Shown here: positions 1-5,880 of the stretch, piece after piece
Layout of the letters: every line of letters starts with the position of its first letter
Numbering within the stretch: the stretch's first letter is position 1
Assembly: GCA_030038035.1 (NCBI GenBank)
Contig: JASHPP010000631.1
Location: 1-6,774, forward strand
Source of the DNA: Trebonia sp.
Lineage (GTDB): Bacteria > Actinomycetota > Actinomycetes > Streptosporangiales > Streptosporangiaceae
DNA: 6,774 bases
Direction: 5' to 3'
The notes under the pieces: generated by a model
Databases searched by the model: none
What the model was told of the DNA's origin: nothing
What the model saw: only the letters and a program-made list of their open reading frames with translations
Translations under genes and position numbers: made by a program

Positions 1-2
1 CG

Positions 3-146
3 GCCCTGGTGATCACCGACAGCGCGGTGAGCAAGCACATCAACTCGATCTTCGCCAAGCTGAGCCTGTACCCCGGTGACACCGGCCACCGCCGGGTCCT
101 GGCGGTGCTGCGCTACCTCGGCGCAGGCCCGGCGGCGCCTGGCTAG
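3..146 (+). CDS. C-terminal fragment of a LuxR/NarL-family DNA-binding response regulator
   Basis: The frame enters from the left edge and ends at TAG 144-146, giving 47 residues. It contains the recognition helix and last helix of a LuxR-type helix-turn-helix: the text TDSAVSKHINSIFAKLSL, followed by GHRRVLAVLRYL. This is the characteristic end of NarL/FixJ-type regulators, which bind DNA and activate or repress promoters, usually after phosphorylation of an N-terminal receiver domain. That N-terminal part lies outside the window, so the cognate kinase and the domain layout are unknown. The next gene starts only 21 nt downstream on the same strand, so the two may share a transcript, but a functional link is inference. 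Confidence 0.85.
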   Translation, partial: ALVITDSAVSKHINSIFAKLSLYPGDTGHRRVLAVLRYLGAGPAAPG

Positions 147-156
147 GCCCGCGGAC

Positions 157-162
157 AGGAGG
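157..162 (+). promoter_or_regulatory. Ribosome binding site of the CAP-like gene
   Basis: AGGAGG lies 5 nt before the ATG at 168. It is a near-perfect Shine-Dalgarno and fixes the start of the secreted CAP-like protein. It is the clearest ribosome binding site in the window. Confidence 0.8.
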
Positions 163-167
163 ACACC

Positions 168-947
168 ATGGCGACATCCCGGCTGGCCTCGCGCCTGTTG
201 GCGATCGCGCTCACCGCGGCCGCGCTGCTCGGGTCCGGCGCCGCCGCGGCGAGCGCGGGCGGCACCGCCGTGCCGCAGGCGGGCATCGTCCCGCCGGAGA
301 ATCCCGCCCGCGACGTGAGCCCGGACCCGGACTTCCTCACCGCCCGCTCCTGCGCCGGCGGGAGTGACGCGGCGGCGTGCAACGCGATCGTGGTGCGCGC
401 GATCACCCACGCCCGCCACGTGCTTGAGAAGATCGGCGGCATGTCCTTCTCGCTGGCGGCGTATGAGAAGCTCACCCCCGACGAGCAGCTCTTCGTCACC
501 GCCAACCTGGAGCGCGTCGCGCGCGGGCTGCCCCCGATCGTCGTGCTGACCAGGTCCCTGGACAAGATCGCGCAGGACGGCGCCAACGCCGACACCGACC
601 CGCCGCTGGCCGATGTGCCCGCCAAGCTGCCCGGCGGCGGCTTCTGGGTCAGCCTCGGCGGCAACTGGGCCGGCGGCTTCGGCAACCCGCTCGGCGCCGA
701 TTACGGGTGGATGTACGACGACAAGGGATCGGACTGGGGGCACCGCGACAACATCCTCGGCCAGTACGTCAGCGCGGCGATCTGCGGCGGCCTCGGCCAC
801 GAGATCGCGATGGGCGCCGGCCACGTGACCAGGGGGAAGGCCTTCGGCGACAGCGAGACCGAGCTTTTCGCCGGGGTCTGCGGCCCCACCCCGACCGATG
901 TCGTGCTGACCTGGGCGCAGGCCAGGAAGCTGCTGCGCATCGCCTAG
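168..947 (+). CDS. Secreted CAP/SCP-like domain protein
   Basis: The 259-residue product starts at ATG 168 behind a strong AGGAGG. Residues 1-30 form a signal peptide: basic start, a hydrophobic stretch at about 10-22, and an ASA site before Gly31, so export is expected. The body resembles the CAP (SCP/PR-1-like) superfamily. NLERVARGLPPI (113-124) matches the asparagine-helix motif, and WGHRDNILG (190-198) matches the conserved His/Ile-Leu motif of that fold. Four cysteines (62, 71, 206, 238) could form two disulfides after secretion. Similar actinobacterial extracellular proteins are mostly uncharacterised, and no enzymatic activity can be assigned. The gene may be co-transcribed with the regulator just upstream. 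Its TAG stop (945-947) is made of the TA target duplication and the first base of the IS630 element, so the element lies exactly at the gene end without altering the protein. Confidence 0.8.
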   Translation: MATSRLASRLLAIALTAAALLGSGAAAASAGGTAVPQAGIVPPENPARDVSPDPDFLTARSCAGGSDAAACNAIVVRAITHARHVLEKIGGMSFSLAAYEKLTPDEQLFVTANLERVARGLPPIVVLTRSLDKIAQDGANADTDPPLADVPAKLPGGGFWVSLGGNWAGGFGNPLGADYGWMYDDKGSDWGHRDNILGQYVSAAICGGLGHEIAMGAGHVTRGKAFGDSETELFAGVCGPTPTDVVLTWAQARKLLRIA

Positions 948-2029
948 TGTCCCGGTCCTGAGATGCGTGAGCAGTAGCGGCAGATGCGGTCGATGATCTG
1001 GTCGGCGGTCTTGGTCCACTTGAAGGGCCGGGCGGTGGCGTTCCAGACCTTGATCCAGTCTTCCAGGGCGGTGGTGAGCTCGTCGAGGGAGCAGAACACG
1101 CCGCGGTCCAGGCAGCGTCGCTGCAATTCGGCGAACCACCGTTCGACCTGGCTGATCCAGGACGAGTACGTGGGCGTGAAGTGCAGCTGGACGCGGGGAT
1201 GGGCCAGCAGCCACCGGTGAACCACGGGTGCCTTGTGCGTGGACAGGTTGTCGCAGATCACGTGGATGGCCAGGCCGGACTCGGTTTGCCGGTCGATCTC
1301 ATCGAGGAAGTCCCGGAAGTCCACGGCCCGGTGCTGGGCAGACAGCTGGCCGATCACCTTGCCGGTGGCGGTATTCAGCGCGGCGAACAGGTCGATGGTG
1401 CCGTGCCGGACGTAGTCGAAGCTGCGCCGCTCGGGTGTCCCGGGCATCATCGGCAGCACCGGCGCGGTCCGTTCCAGCGCTTGGATCTGCGGTTTCTCGT
1501 CTACCGCGAACACCGCCGCGTTGGCCGGCGGCGCGAGATACAACCCCACGACATCGCGGATCTTGTCGATCAGCAGCGGGTCCGGGGAGATCTTAAAGGC
1601 CTCCGTGCGCCAGGGCTGCAGCCCGAACGCCCGCCAGATCCGGTGCACGGATGTCGGCGAGATCCCCACCCGCTTGGCCAGCTCCCGCTTGGACCAGTGC
1701 GTGGCGCCCTCCGGGACCTCTTCCAGGGTCCGGATCACCACCTCCTCCACCTGGGCGTCGGTGATGGTACGCGGCACCCCCGGACGCGGTTCATCGGCCA
1801 GCCCGTCCAGCCGCCGGGCCAGGAAACGCGCCCGCCACATGGTCACCGTGCCGCGGTTGACGCCGAGCTGCGCGGCCACCGCCACATTGCTGCCGCCTTG
1901 CGCGCAGGCCAGCACAACCCGCGCCCGCAAAGCCAGGCCCTGCGCGGTACTGCGGCGCTTGGCCCAGCCTTCTAATGTGTGCCGCTCGTCCTCCGACAAC
2001 ACCAGCGGCGCCAACCTAGGATCTGGCAT
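944..2029 (-). CDS. IS630-family DDE transposase
   Basis: This transposase cuts and rejoins its own IS ends. Numbered from ATG 2029 (361 residues), it has an N-terminal helix-turn-helix around 47-69 (NVAVAAQLGVNRGTVTMWRA), a second DNA-binding helical segment around 109-136, and an RNase H-like DDE core. The core acidic residues are D177 in AVDEKPQ, D260 in ICDNLSTHK and E296 in QVERWFAELQ, with 35 residues between the last two. TPTYSSWISQVERWF is a typical IS630 signature. A GTG at 2047 in the same frame would add six residues. I chose the ATG because MPDPRLAPLVLS resembles the usual start of these proteins, but neither start has a good ribosome binding site. The stop TAG (946-944) uses the target-site TA and host base C944. 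There is no frameshift or internal stop, so the gene looks functional. Confidence 0.92.
   Translation of the reverse strand: MPDPRLAPLVLSEDERHTLEGWAKRRSTAQGLALRARVVLACAQGGSNVAVAAQLGVNRGTVTMWRARFLARRLDGLADEPRPGVPRTITDAQVEEVVIRTLEEVPEGATHWSKRELAKRVGISPTSVHRIWRAFGLQPWRTEAFKISPDPLLIDKIRDVVGLYLAPPANAAVFAVDEKPQIQALERTAPVLPMMPGTPERRSFDYVRHGTIDLFAALNTATGKVIGQLSAQHRAVDFRDFLDEIDRQTESGLAIHVICDNLSTHKAPVVHRWLLAHPRVQLHFTPTYSSWISQVERWFAELQRRCLDRGVFCSLDELTTALEDWIKVWNATARPFKWTKTADQIIDRICRYCSRISGPGH
945..946. repeat. TA target duplication, left copy
   Basis: This TA dinucleotide is immediately outside the left inverted repeat and matches the TA at 2132-2133. IS630/Tc1-mariner elements insert at TA and duplicate it. 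The joined flanks C-TA-G give CTAG, the target preferred by the founding element IS630. Confidence 0.75.
947..962. repeat. Left terminal inverted repeat of the IS630-family element
   Basis: GTGTCCCGGTCCTGAG. It matches the reverse complement of 2116-2131 (GTGTCCCGGTCTTGAG) at 15 of 16 positions, with one C/T difference. It also encodes the last residues of the transposase. Confidence 0.88.
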
Positions 2030-2093
2030 CTTCCCAGCACAACGCACGACGGCGGCTCTGTCACCACCGCACGAGCGATCTGAAACGAAACAC

Positions 2094-2121
2094 GACTCAA
2101 GTGGTGACGAGATGACTCAAG
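2094..2121. repeat. Subterminal direct repeat GACTCAAG, two copies, in the right IS end
   Basis: GACTCAAG occurs at 2094-2101 and again at 2114-2121, 20 bp apart start to start. The outer copy overlaps the inner part of the right inverted repeat. Spacing near two helical turns would suit paired transposase binding sites, but this is inference. Confidence 0.45.
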
Positions 2122-2131
2122 ACCGGGACAC
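2116..2131. repeat. Right terminal inverted repeat of the IS630-family element
   Basis: CTCAAGACCGGGACAC, the inverted partner of 947-962. It is followed directly by the duplicated TA. Confidence 0.88.
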
Positions 2132-2133
2132 TA
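2132..2133. repeat. TA target duplication, right copy
   Basis: This is the TA directly outside the right inverted repeat. The next base is G2134, so removing the element restores GCC TAG: the CAP-like gene would keep the same stop codon. Confidence 0.75.
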
Positions 2134-2160
2134 GCGGCTTATCCGCAGCTGTCGGCGTGG

Positions 2161-3945
2161 ATGAGGCGGCCGACCCCGGCGCGGCTGGCCGACCTGAAGC
2201 GCACCGGCGCGTGGCCGTTCCTGACCTGGTGTTTCGTCGAGGGCCACCTCACGCCCGACCTTGATCTGCTGCTGGCCAAGACTCCCGGTGACCTTTACTT
2301 GCAGTGGGCCGCCCGGCATCCCGGCGACGTGCAGCAGATCACCGGGGTGGCGCAGCGGTTCGGGTGGAGCGCGAACTGGACCCGCGATGTGGCCCGCGGC
2401 GCCTTGGCCCTGATCTGCCTGACCGCGGGCAAGACCCTCGCCGAGCTGGGCGACGGCGATTTCGCGGCCTTCGCCCAGGCCCTGGCCGGGGCACCCACGG
2501 CTGGCCGTGATGCCTGGATGCATAACTCCGCTCGCGTCTTCAGCCTGCACCAGGCCTGCTATGAGCTGCGGTTCTGCCAGCATCCGCCGCGGCAGGCCAG
2601 GCCCGGCCAGGCGAGCATCGCCCAGCGGGTGCAGGCGATCAGCCAGCCCGGCATCCGCGCGGCTGCGTTGCGCTACCTGACCACGGTGGCGGCCACGCTG
2701 CGGCCTAACACCGTCGGCCTGCGCGCCGACAGCCTGATCGTGTTCTCCGGGTACCTGGCCGCCGCCCACCCGGACGTCCGCAGCCTGACCCAGCTGAACC
2801 GCGAGCACATCGAGGGGTTCCTGGGCTGGAACCACAAGCGGCCCTGGCGGGGCCGGGTCGCCCGCGACCAGCCCGTCTCCGCGGTGGTCAGCAAGCGGAC
2901 CGTCATCGACCTGCGCTGCTTCCTCGATGACCTGGCCTTGTGGGGCTGGGCCGAGCGGCCGCCGCGGCGGCTGCTGTTCCCCACTGACATCCCCCGGCTG
3001 GACCGGCCACTGCCCCGCGCCCTGCCACCAGACGCCGACCGGGACCTGATGTCGGCCATCAGCGAGCTGGCCGACCCGTTCGCCCGCACCGGGCTGACCG
3101 TGCTGCGCGGCACCGGCATCCGCCTAGGCGAGCTGCTCGACCTCGAGCTGGACTGCATCTGGGACTCCGCCAGCCACGGCAGCTGGCTGAAGGTCCCCCT
3201 CGGCAAGCTCGCCACCGAGCGGACCGTGCCGCTGGATGAGCCCGCCCTGGCCGCCCTGGATGAATGGATGACCCGCCGCGGCCCGCAGCGGGCGCTGCCG
3301 CATCCCCGGCTGAACCGTCCCGCCGATTTCCTGTTCACCGAGCGGGGCCGCCGCCTGACCGCCTTCCGGCTGCGACGCGGGCTCGATGACGCCGCGGCCG
3401 CCGCCGGACTGCGCGGCCGCGACGGGCAGACCATGCACGTCACGCCGCACCAGCTCAGACACACATATGCCACAAGCCTGATCAACTCGGGCATGTCATT
3501 GCAGGCGCTGATGGCCCTGCTCGGCCACGTCACCACCGAGATGACCCTGCGATACGCCGCGCTGGCCGCCCCGGCTGTCCGCACCGCCTACGAAGAGGCG
3601 ATGAGCAAGGCCCGGTCCCGGCTGACGCTTGCCATCGCCCCGGCCGGGCAGCCCATCATCCCCGGCCGGATCGAATGGCTGCGCGCCGAGATGCTCAAGA
3701 CCCGGGTCGCGCACGGCTACTGCTCCCGCCAGCTGGCCGCCGACGCCTGCCCCTACGCCAACATCTGCGAGCAATGCGACAACTACGTCACCGCCCCCGA
3801 GTTCATCCCGCAGCTCCAAGCCCAGCTAGCCGACGTCACCGCGCTCCGCGACGACGCCACCGCACGCGGCTGGCACGCTGAGGTCGCCCGGCACGCACGC
3901 GTCATCGCCAGCATCCAGGGCCACCTCAAGCGGCTCACCCGGTAA
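2161..3945 (+). CDS. Tyrosine recombinase resembling Tn554 TnpB, probably 5'-truncated
   Basis: The 594-residue product (from ATG 2161) is a site-specific DNA strand-exchange enzyme of the tyrosine recombinase family. The C-terminal catalytic domain has every expected residue: R321 (GTGIRLGEL), K349 (PLGKLATERTVPL), H430 and R433 (HQLRHTY), H456 (LGH) and the nucleophile Y465 (LRYAAL). An N-terminal core-binding region spans about 160-270. After the catalytic domain comes a cysteine cluster C521-x8-C530-x5-C536-x2-C539, ending in YVTAPEF, followed by a helical tail. Such a tail is typical of large Tn554 TnpB-like recombinases (about 600-700 residues), which normally act with TnpA and TnpC partners. 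Neither partner is visible here. ATG 2161 has no recognisable ribosome binding site, and the frame remains open upstream to 2116 inside the IS, with plausible coding text (AAYPQLSAW) from the IS edge. The native start was therefore probably lost. The enzyme may still be expressed from ATG 2161, but this is unproven. Confidence 0.85.
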   Translation: MRRPTPARLADLKRTGAWPFLTWCFVEGHLTPDLDLLLAKTPGDLYLQWAARHPGDVQQITGVAQRFGWSANWTRDVARGALALICLTAGKTLAELGDGDFAAFAQALAGAPTAGRDAWMHNSARVFSLHQACYELRFCQHPPRQARPGQASIAQRVQAISQPGIRAAALRYLTTVAATLRPNTVGLRADSLIVFSGYLAAAHPDVRSLTQLNREHIEGFLGWNHKRPWRGRVARDQPVSAVVSKRTVIDLRCFLDDLALWGWAERPPRRLLFPTDIPRLDRPLPRALPPDADRDLMSAISELADPFARTGLTVLRGTGIRLGELLDLELDCIWDSASHGSWLKVPLGKLATERTVPLDEPALAALDEWMTRRGPQRALPHPRLNRPADFLFTERGRRLTAFRLRRGLDDAAAAAGLRGRDGQTMHVTPHQLRHTYATSLINSGMSLQALMALLGHVTTEMTLRYAALAAPAVRTAYEEAMSKARSRLTLAIAPAGQPIIPGRIEWLRAEMLKTRVAHGYCSRQLAADACPYANICEQCDNYVTAPEFIPQLQAQLADVTALRDDATARGWHAEVARHARVIASIQGHLKRLTR

Positions 3946-4152
3946 CCTGAACCGGACATAGCGGCCTATATCCCACAGGGCCGGTTAATAGAGGCGCAGT
4001 TCACGGCGTTGCGCTACTTCGCGCTCGACGGCACCGACCACGCCAGCCACGCCGAGCAGGCCAGCATGATCCGCCGGTACATCATCTGGCGCAACAACCA
4101 CGCCTACGACGAACGACTCCGCCGCATCGTCGACAAGGCAAACGTAGCCTGA
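3946..4152 (+). pseudogene. C-terminal remnant of a transposase, probably IS630-type
   Basis: A start-less frame follows the integrase stop and ends at TGA 4150-4152. From about 3991 it reads like a transposase tail: AQFTALRYFALDGTDH, then MIRRYIIWRNNHAYDERL, ending in KANVA. I recognise this from actinobacterial IS630-type transposases by memory, not by search. Only about 54 residues remain, with no catalytic residues. It differs from the end of the intact transposase at 944-2029, so it comes from a different element. The upstream residues (3946-3990) do not look convincing and may be junction sequence. No inverted repeat could be delimited beyond the stop. Confidence 0.6.
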
Positions 4153-4221
4153 TGCGGCACTAGACAGGGCGACACTGCGCGCACCTCGGAATCACATTGG
4201 GGCGGGAATTGGGACATCAGC

Positions 4222-5256
4222 ATGAGTTATCACGGGAGGCTAGTCGGCCCAAAGGGCCAAGTCTATCAATGCGAGCACAACCACAGGACGTTGACCGCCG
4301 CGGTCACTTGTGCGAACTCCTCCGCGACCCGCCGAATGGCTGAGATGGAATGGAACCGGGCCGCTGCTCAAGCCGCACGGGCAGCTGCGCTGGCAAAGCA
4401 GCGAGAAGAGGAGCGTGCAGCCGCGCAGGCCCGAAAGATCGCTGCCGAGAGAGCAGCGGCGGCTCGGCGGGCCGCAGCTCAGGCCGAAGCCGAGAAGGCC
4501 AAAGCGGCCAAGCGCGCCGCCAAGCTAGCGGCAATGTCACCACGACGGGCCTGGAGGCGAATGACACCGGAGGAGCGCCTGCTCAAAACCGCCGAGTTGG
4601 AGCTTGAGGCGTACGGGGAGATCAGGTCCGCCGATGCAAAGGCTGTCTACGAAGCACGTGCGGCTAAGCGCGTAGCGGCCCATGAGCCGACACCTTCCAA
4701 GTCTGTGCCGCCCGTGACCACGGCGCCGAGGGCAGCCGCAGCAGATCGCCCCGCTTATTTGCGTGCTGCTGATGCTAGTCTCCCACCAGCCGAGCGGGCA
4801 CTGGCTAAAAGAGAGCTTGCGGACGACCCGGTGCAGTGGCAAAAATATCGAGCTGAGCTTCGGGCACAGAACGAATCACAAGCGAACCGCGATCTTGCGA
4901 CGCGCAAGGCGAACCGGGACCATGAAAACAGCAGTACCGCTGTCAGGGAGCCAGCAGCTGACATGCCTACTGGGTTCGGTGGTGATGGGCTGTTCGTCGT
5001 CGGGCTTGACATCATGCCGGGCGTGTACCGGACAGCTGGGCCTGCATCTGAGCGCGGGTACTTTGCTTTGCTAAGGTCCACGAACACGAATGACATCGTG
5101 AATAACGGCCTCGTCAAGGGACCGGCGACGATTACGGTGGGGCCCGGCGTGAAGGCTGTCGAGGTTCGAAGGTGCCAGTTCTGGTACCGGCTTGGCGACA
5201 ACCTCGACGAGGTCATCTCCGAGGCGAGCAAGTCGAGAGGCGCCAGCCTGGGTTAG
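4222..5256 (+). CDS. Uncharacterised protein: Cys/His motif, long helical rod, C-terminal beta-rich domain
   Basis: I do not recognise a named gene. The 344-residue product has three visible parts. Residues 9-32 carry C17-x-H19-x-H21-x8-C30 in a compact segment (YQCEHNHRT...VTCAN) that could bind one metal ion. Residues about 35-110 are very rich in Ala, Arg, Lys, Glu and Gln and should form a long helix or coiled coil; a Pro/Ala/Ser linker lies around 150-180, and a second charged helical stretch at 185-240. Residues about 252-325 (GDGLFVVGLDIMPGVYRT, then CQFWYRL) resemble a beta domain repeated in actinobacterial lipoproteins and secreted proteins. There is no signal peptide or membrane segment, so the product should be cytoplasmic, which is odd for that domain. 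The start ATG 4222 has only a weak purine-rich region upstream. Codons are less GC-biased than in neighbouring genes, suggesting separate acquisition. Function unknown. Confidence 0.7.
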   Translation: MSYHGRLVGPKGQVYQCEHNHRTLTAAVTCANSSATRRMAEMEWNRAAAQAARAAALAKQREEERAAAQARKIAAERAAAARRAAAQAEAEKAKAAKRAAKLAAMSPRRAWRRMTPEERLLKTAELELEAYGEIRSADAKAVYEARAAKRVAAHEPTPSKSVPPVTTAPRAAAADRPAYLRAADASLPPAERALAKRELADDPVQWQKYRAELRAQNESQANRDLATRKANRDHENSSTAVREPAADMPTGFGGDGLFVVGLDIMPGVYRTAGPASERGYFALLRSTNTNDIVNNGLVKGPATITVGPGVKAVEVRRCQFWYRLGDNLDEVISEASKSRGASLG

Positions 5257-5324
5257 TTTGCGAACCATAGTCGCGAGAACCGCGCTCCCAGAATGGCTCC
5301 CTGAGACCTGCTCTTGGGCGGTCT

Positions 5325-5336
5325 GAGTGCGCACTC
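5325..5336. promoter_or_regulatory. Perfect 12-bp palindrome GAGTGCGCACTC, candidate operator
   Basis: GAGTGC is followed directly by its reverse complement GCACTC, ending 9 nt before the TTG that could start the GntR-like reader at 5346. Short palindromes near their own promoter are common operators for GntR-family regulators, so autoregulation is possible. In a GC-rich genome a chance origin cannot be excluded. Confidence 0.3.
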
Positions 5337-5345
5337 GCCCGTTAC

Positions 5346-5549
5346 TTGTCCCAGTACGTCAAGCTCGCCCGCATCATCCGTGACAAGATCGAGTCCCGCG
5401 AGTACGGCCACGGGCAGCAGCCAAGCACTGTCGAGCTGACCAGTGAGCACAGGGTGTCGGCGCACGTCGGCGGGCATGCGCTGGAAATGCGAGCCGAGAA
5501 CCGTTACGTTCCTTGCTCTGGCAACGTCGCTCCCTATGTCGTCACCTGA
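5346..5549 (+). pseudogene. Short GntR-type winged-helix DNA-binding protein, minimal or decayed
   Basis: The 67-residue frame resembles the N-terminal DNA-binding domain of GntR regulators. YVKLARIIRDKIESREYGHG matches the first helix and its glycine turn, PSTVELTSEHRVSAHV the helix-turn-helix, and ALEMRAENRYVPCSGNVAPYVV the wing. Actinobacteria encode many such stand-alone short GntR proteins, often near integrative elements. Several positions look eroded: the usual small-residue contacts after VS are changed, and the Leu that normally precedes the Arg in the ALEML segment is missing. There is no ATG or GTG; only TTG 5346 is available, without a ribosome binding site, although the frame is open upstream to 5271. 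It is either a minimal regulator with a rare start or, more likely, a decaying copy. No effector domain follows. Confidence 0.5.
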
Positions 5550-5655
5550 CAGGGTGCATAGTCACAGTCGACGCACGGCGGGAGAGGATTTCCGGACGAG
5601 CAGGCAGCCATCCGGGCGAACATCGCGCCCTGCACCTTGAGGGGACGCAGTCAGC

Positions 5656-5880
5656 TTAGGGCTTGGCATCGATCAGGGGCGCCGGATTCGCCGCCTGTCG
5701 CACGGCCTGCTCTCGCATCAGGGTGTCTAGCATCATTCGACGCTGACGGCTCTTCCGTGTGTATGGCTCCGGATCAAAGCCGAAGTACGTGGCGTGCCTT
5801 TCGGAAATCAATGCAGACGCCGAGATTGCTGTCTGCGATGCCGCCGCGACTTCGAGCAGGTCAGGTGTGAGTGGTAGTTC
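5656..5880 (-). pseudogene. C-terminal fragment of an unrecognised minus-strand gene
   Basis: Read on the minus strand, the frame ends at TAA (5658-5656) and looks like a genuine protein end: LTPDLLEVAAASQTAISASA, then ERHATYFGFDPEPYTRKSRQ, then RRMMLDTLMREQAVRQAA. The composition is balanced, with a charged, helical C-terminus and a normal spread of amino acids, unlike the Pro/Arg/Ala-rich text of shadow frames. Upstream of about 5880 the frame continues only as antisense of the integrase fragment, so the 5' part appears to have been replaced by that integrase segment. I cannot name the family; a plasmid or integrative-element maintenance protein would fit the setting, but that is a guess. 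Confidence 0.4.

Larger units (their letters stand above)
947..2131 (-). mobile_element. Complete IS630-family insertion sequence, 1185 bp
   Basis: The element is bounded by 16-bp inverted repeats matching at 15 of 16 positions and is flanked by TA on both sides. It carries a single full-length DDE transposase on the minus strand. The length and the one-gene layout fit the IS630 family, whose members move by cut-and-paste and integrate at TA. Nearly identical ends and an unbroken frame suggest a recent, possibly active insertion. The transposase frame runs right through the left repeat (its last residues GPGH are encoded by the repeat), and its stop is completed by the flanking TA plus one host base. 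IS subgroup and copy number cannot be judged here. Confidence 0.9.
5257..5870. other. Decayed intergenic stretch without a convincing intact gene
   Basis: These 614 bp separate the helical-rod protein from the integrase fragment. They hold a 12-bp palindrome, a short GntR-like reader without an ATG, and a minus-strand C-terminal fragment, each listed separately. The part from 5550 to 5655 shows nothing I can recognise on either strand. No tRNA, att-like duplication, CRISPR or clear terminator hairpin was seen. Confidence 0.5.

Noticed and set aside
1181..1975. Long plus-strand open frame opposite the transposase
   Set aside because: It is antisense to a clearly recognisable DDE transposase, and its product is rich in Arg, Gly, His and Pro without any motif.
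2131..2835. Long minus-strand open frame opposite the N-terminal half of the large integrase
   Set aside because: It is an antisense shadow caused by high GC third positions, with a low-complexity Gly/Gln/Ala/Arg-rich product.
2673..3584. 303-codon minus-strand open frame opposite the integrase catalytic domain
   Set aside because: The Ser/Arg-rich translation mirrors the integrase codons, and the plus strand has all catalytic residues.
3939..3986. CCGGT/ACCGG and AACCGG/CCGGTT inverted repeats after the integrase stop, a possible terminator
   Set aside because: The stems are only 5-6 bp, alternatives compete, and no T-run follows. This is easily chance in GC-rich DNA.
4755..5231. Minus-strand frame opposite the helical-rod protein
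   Set aside because: The Ser/Arg/Ala-rich text has no motif, and the plus-strand frame has recognisable domain text.
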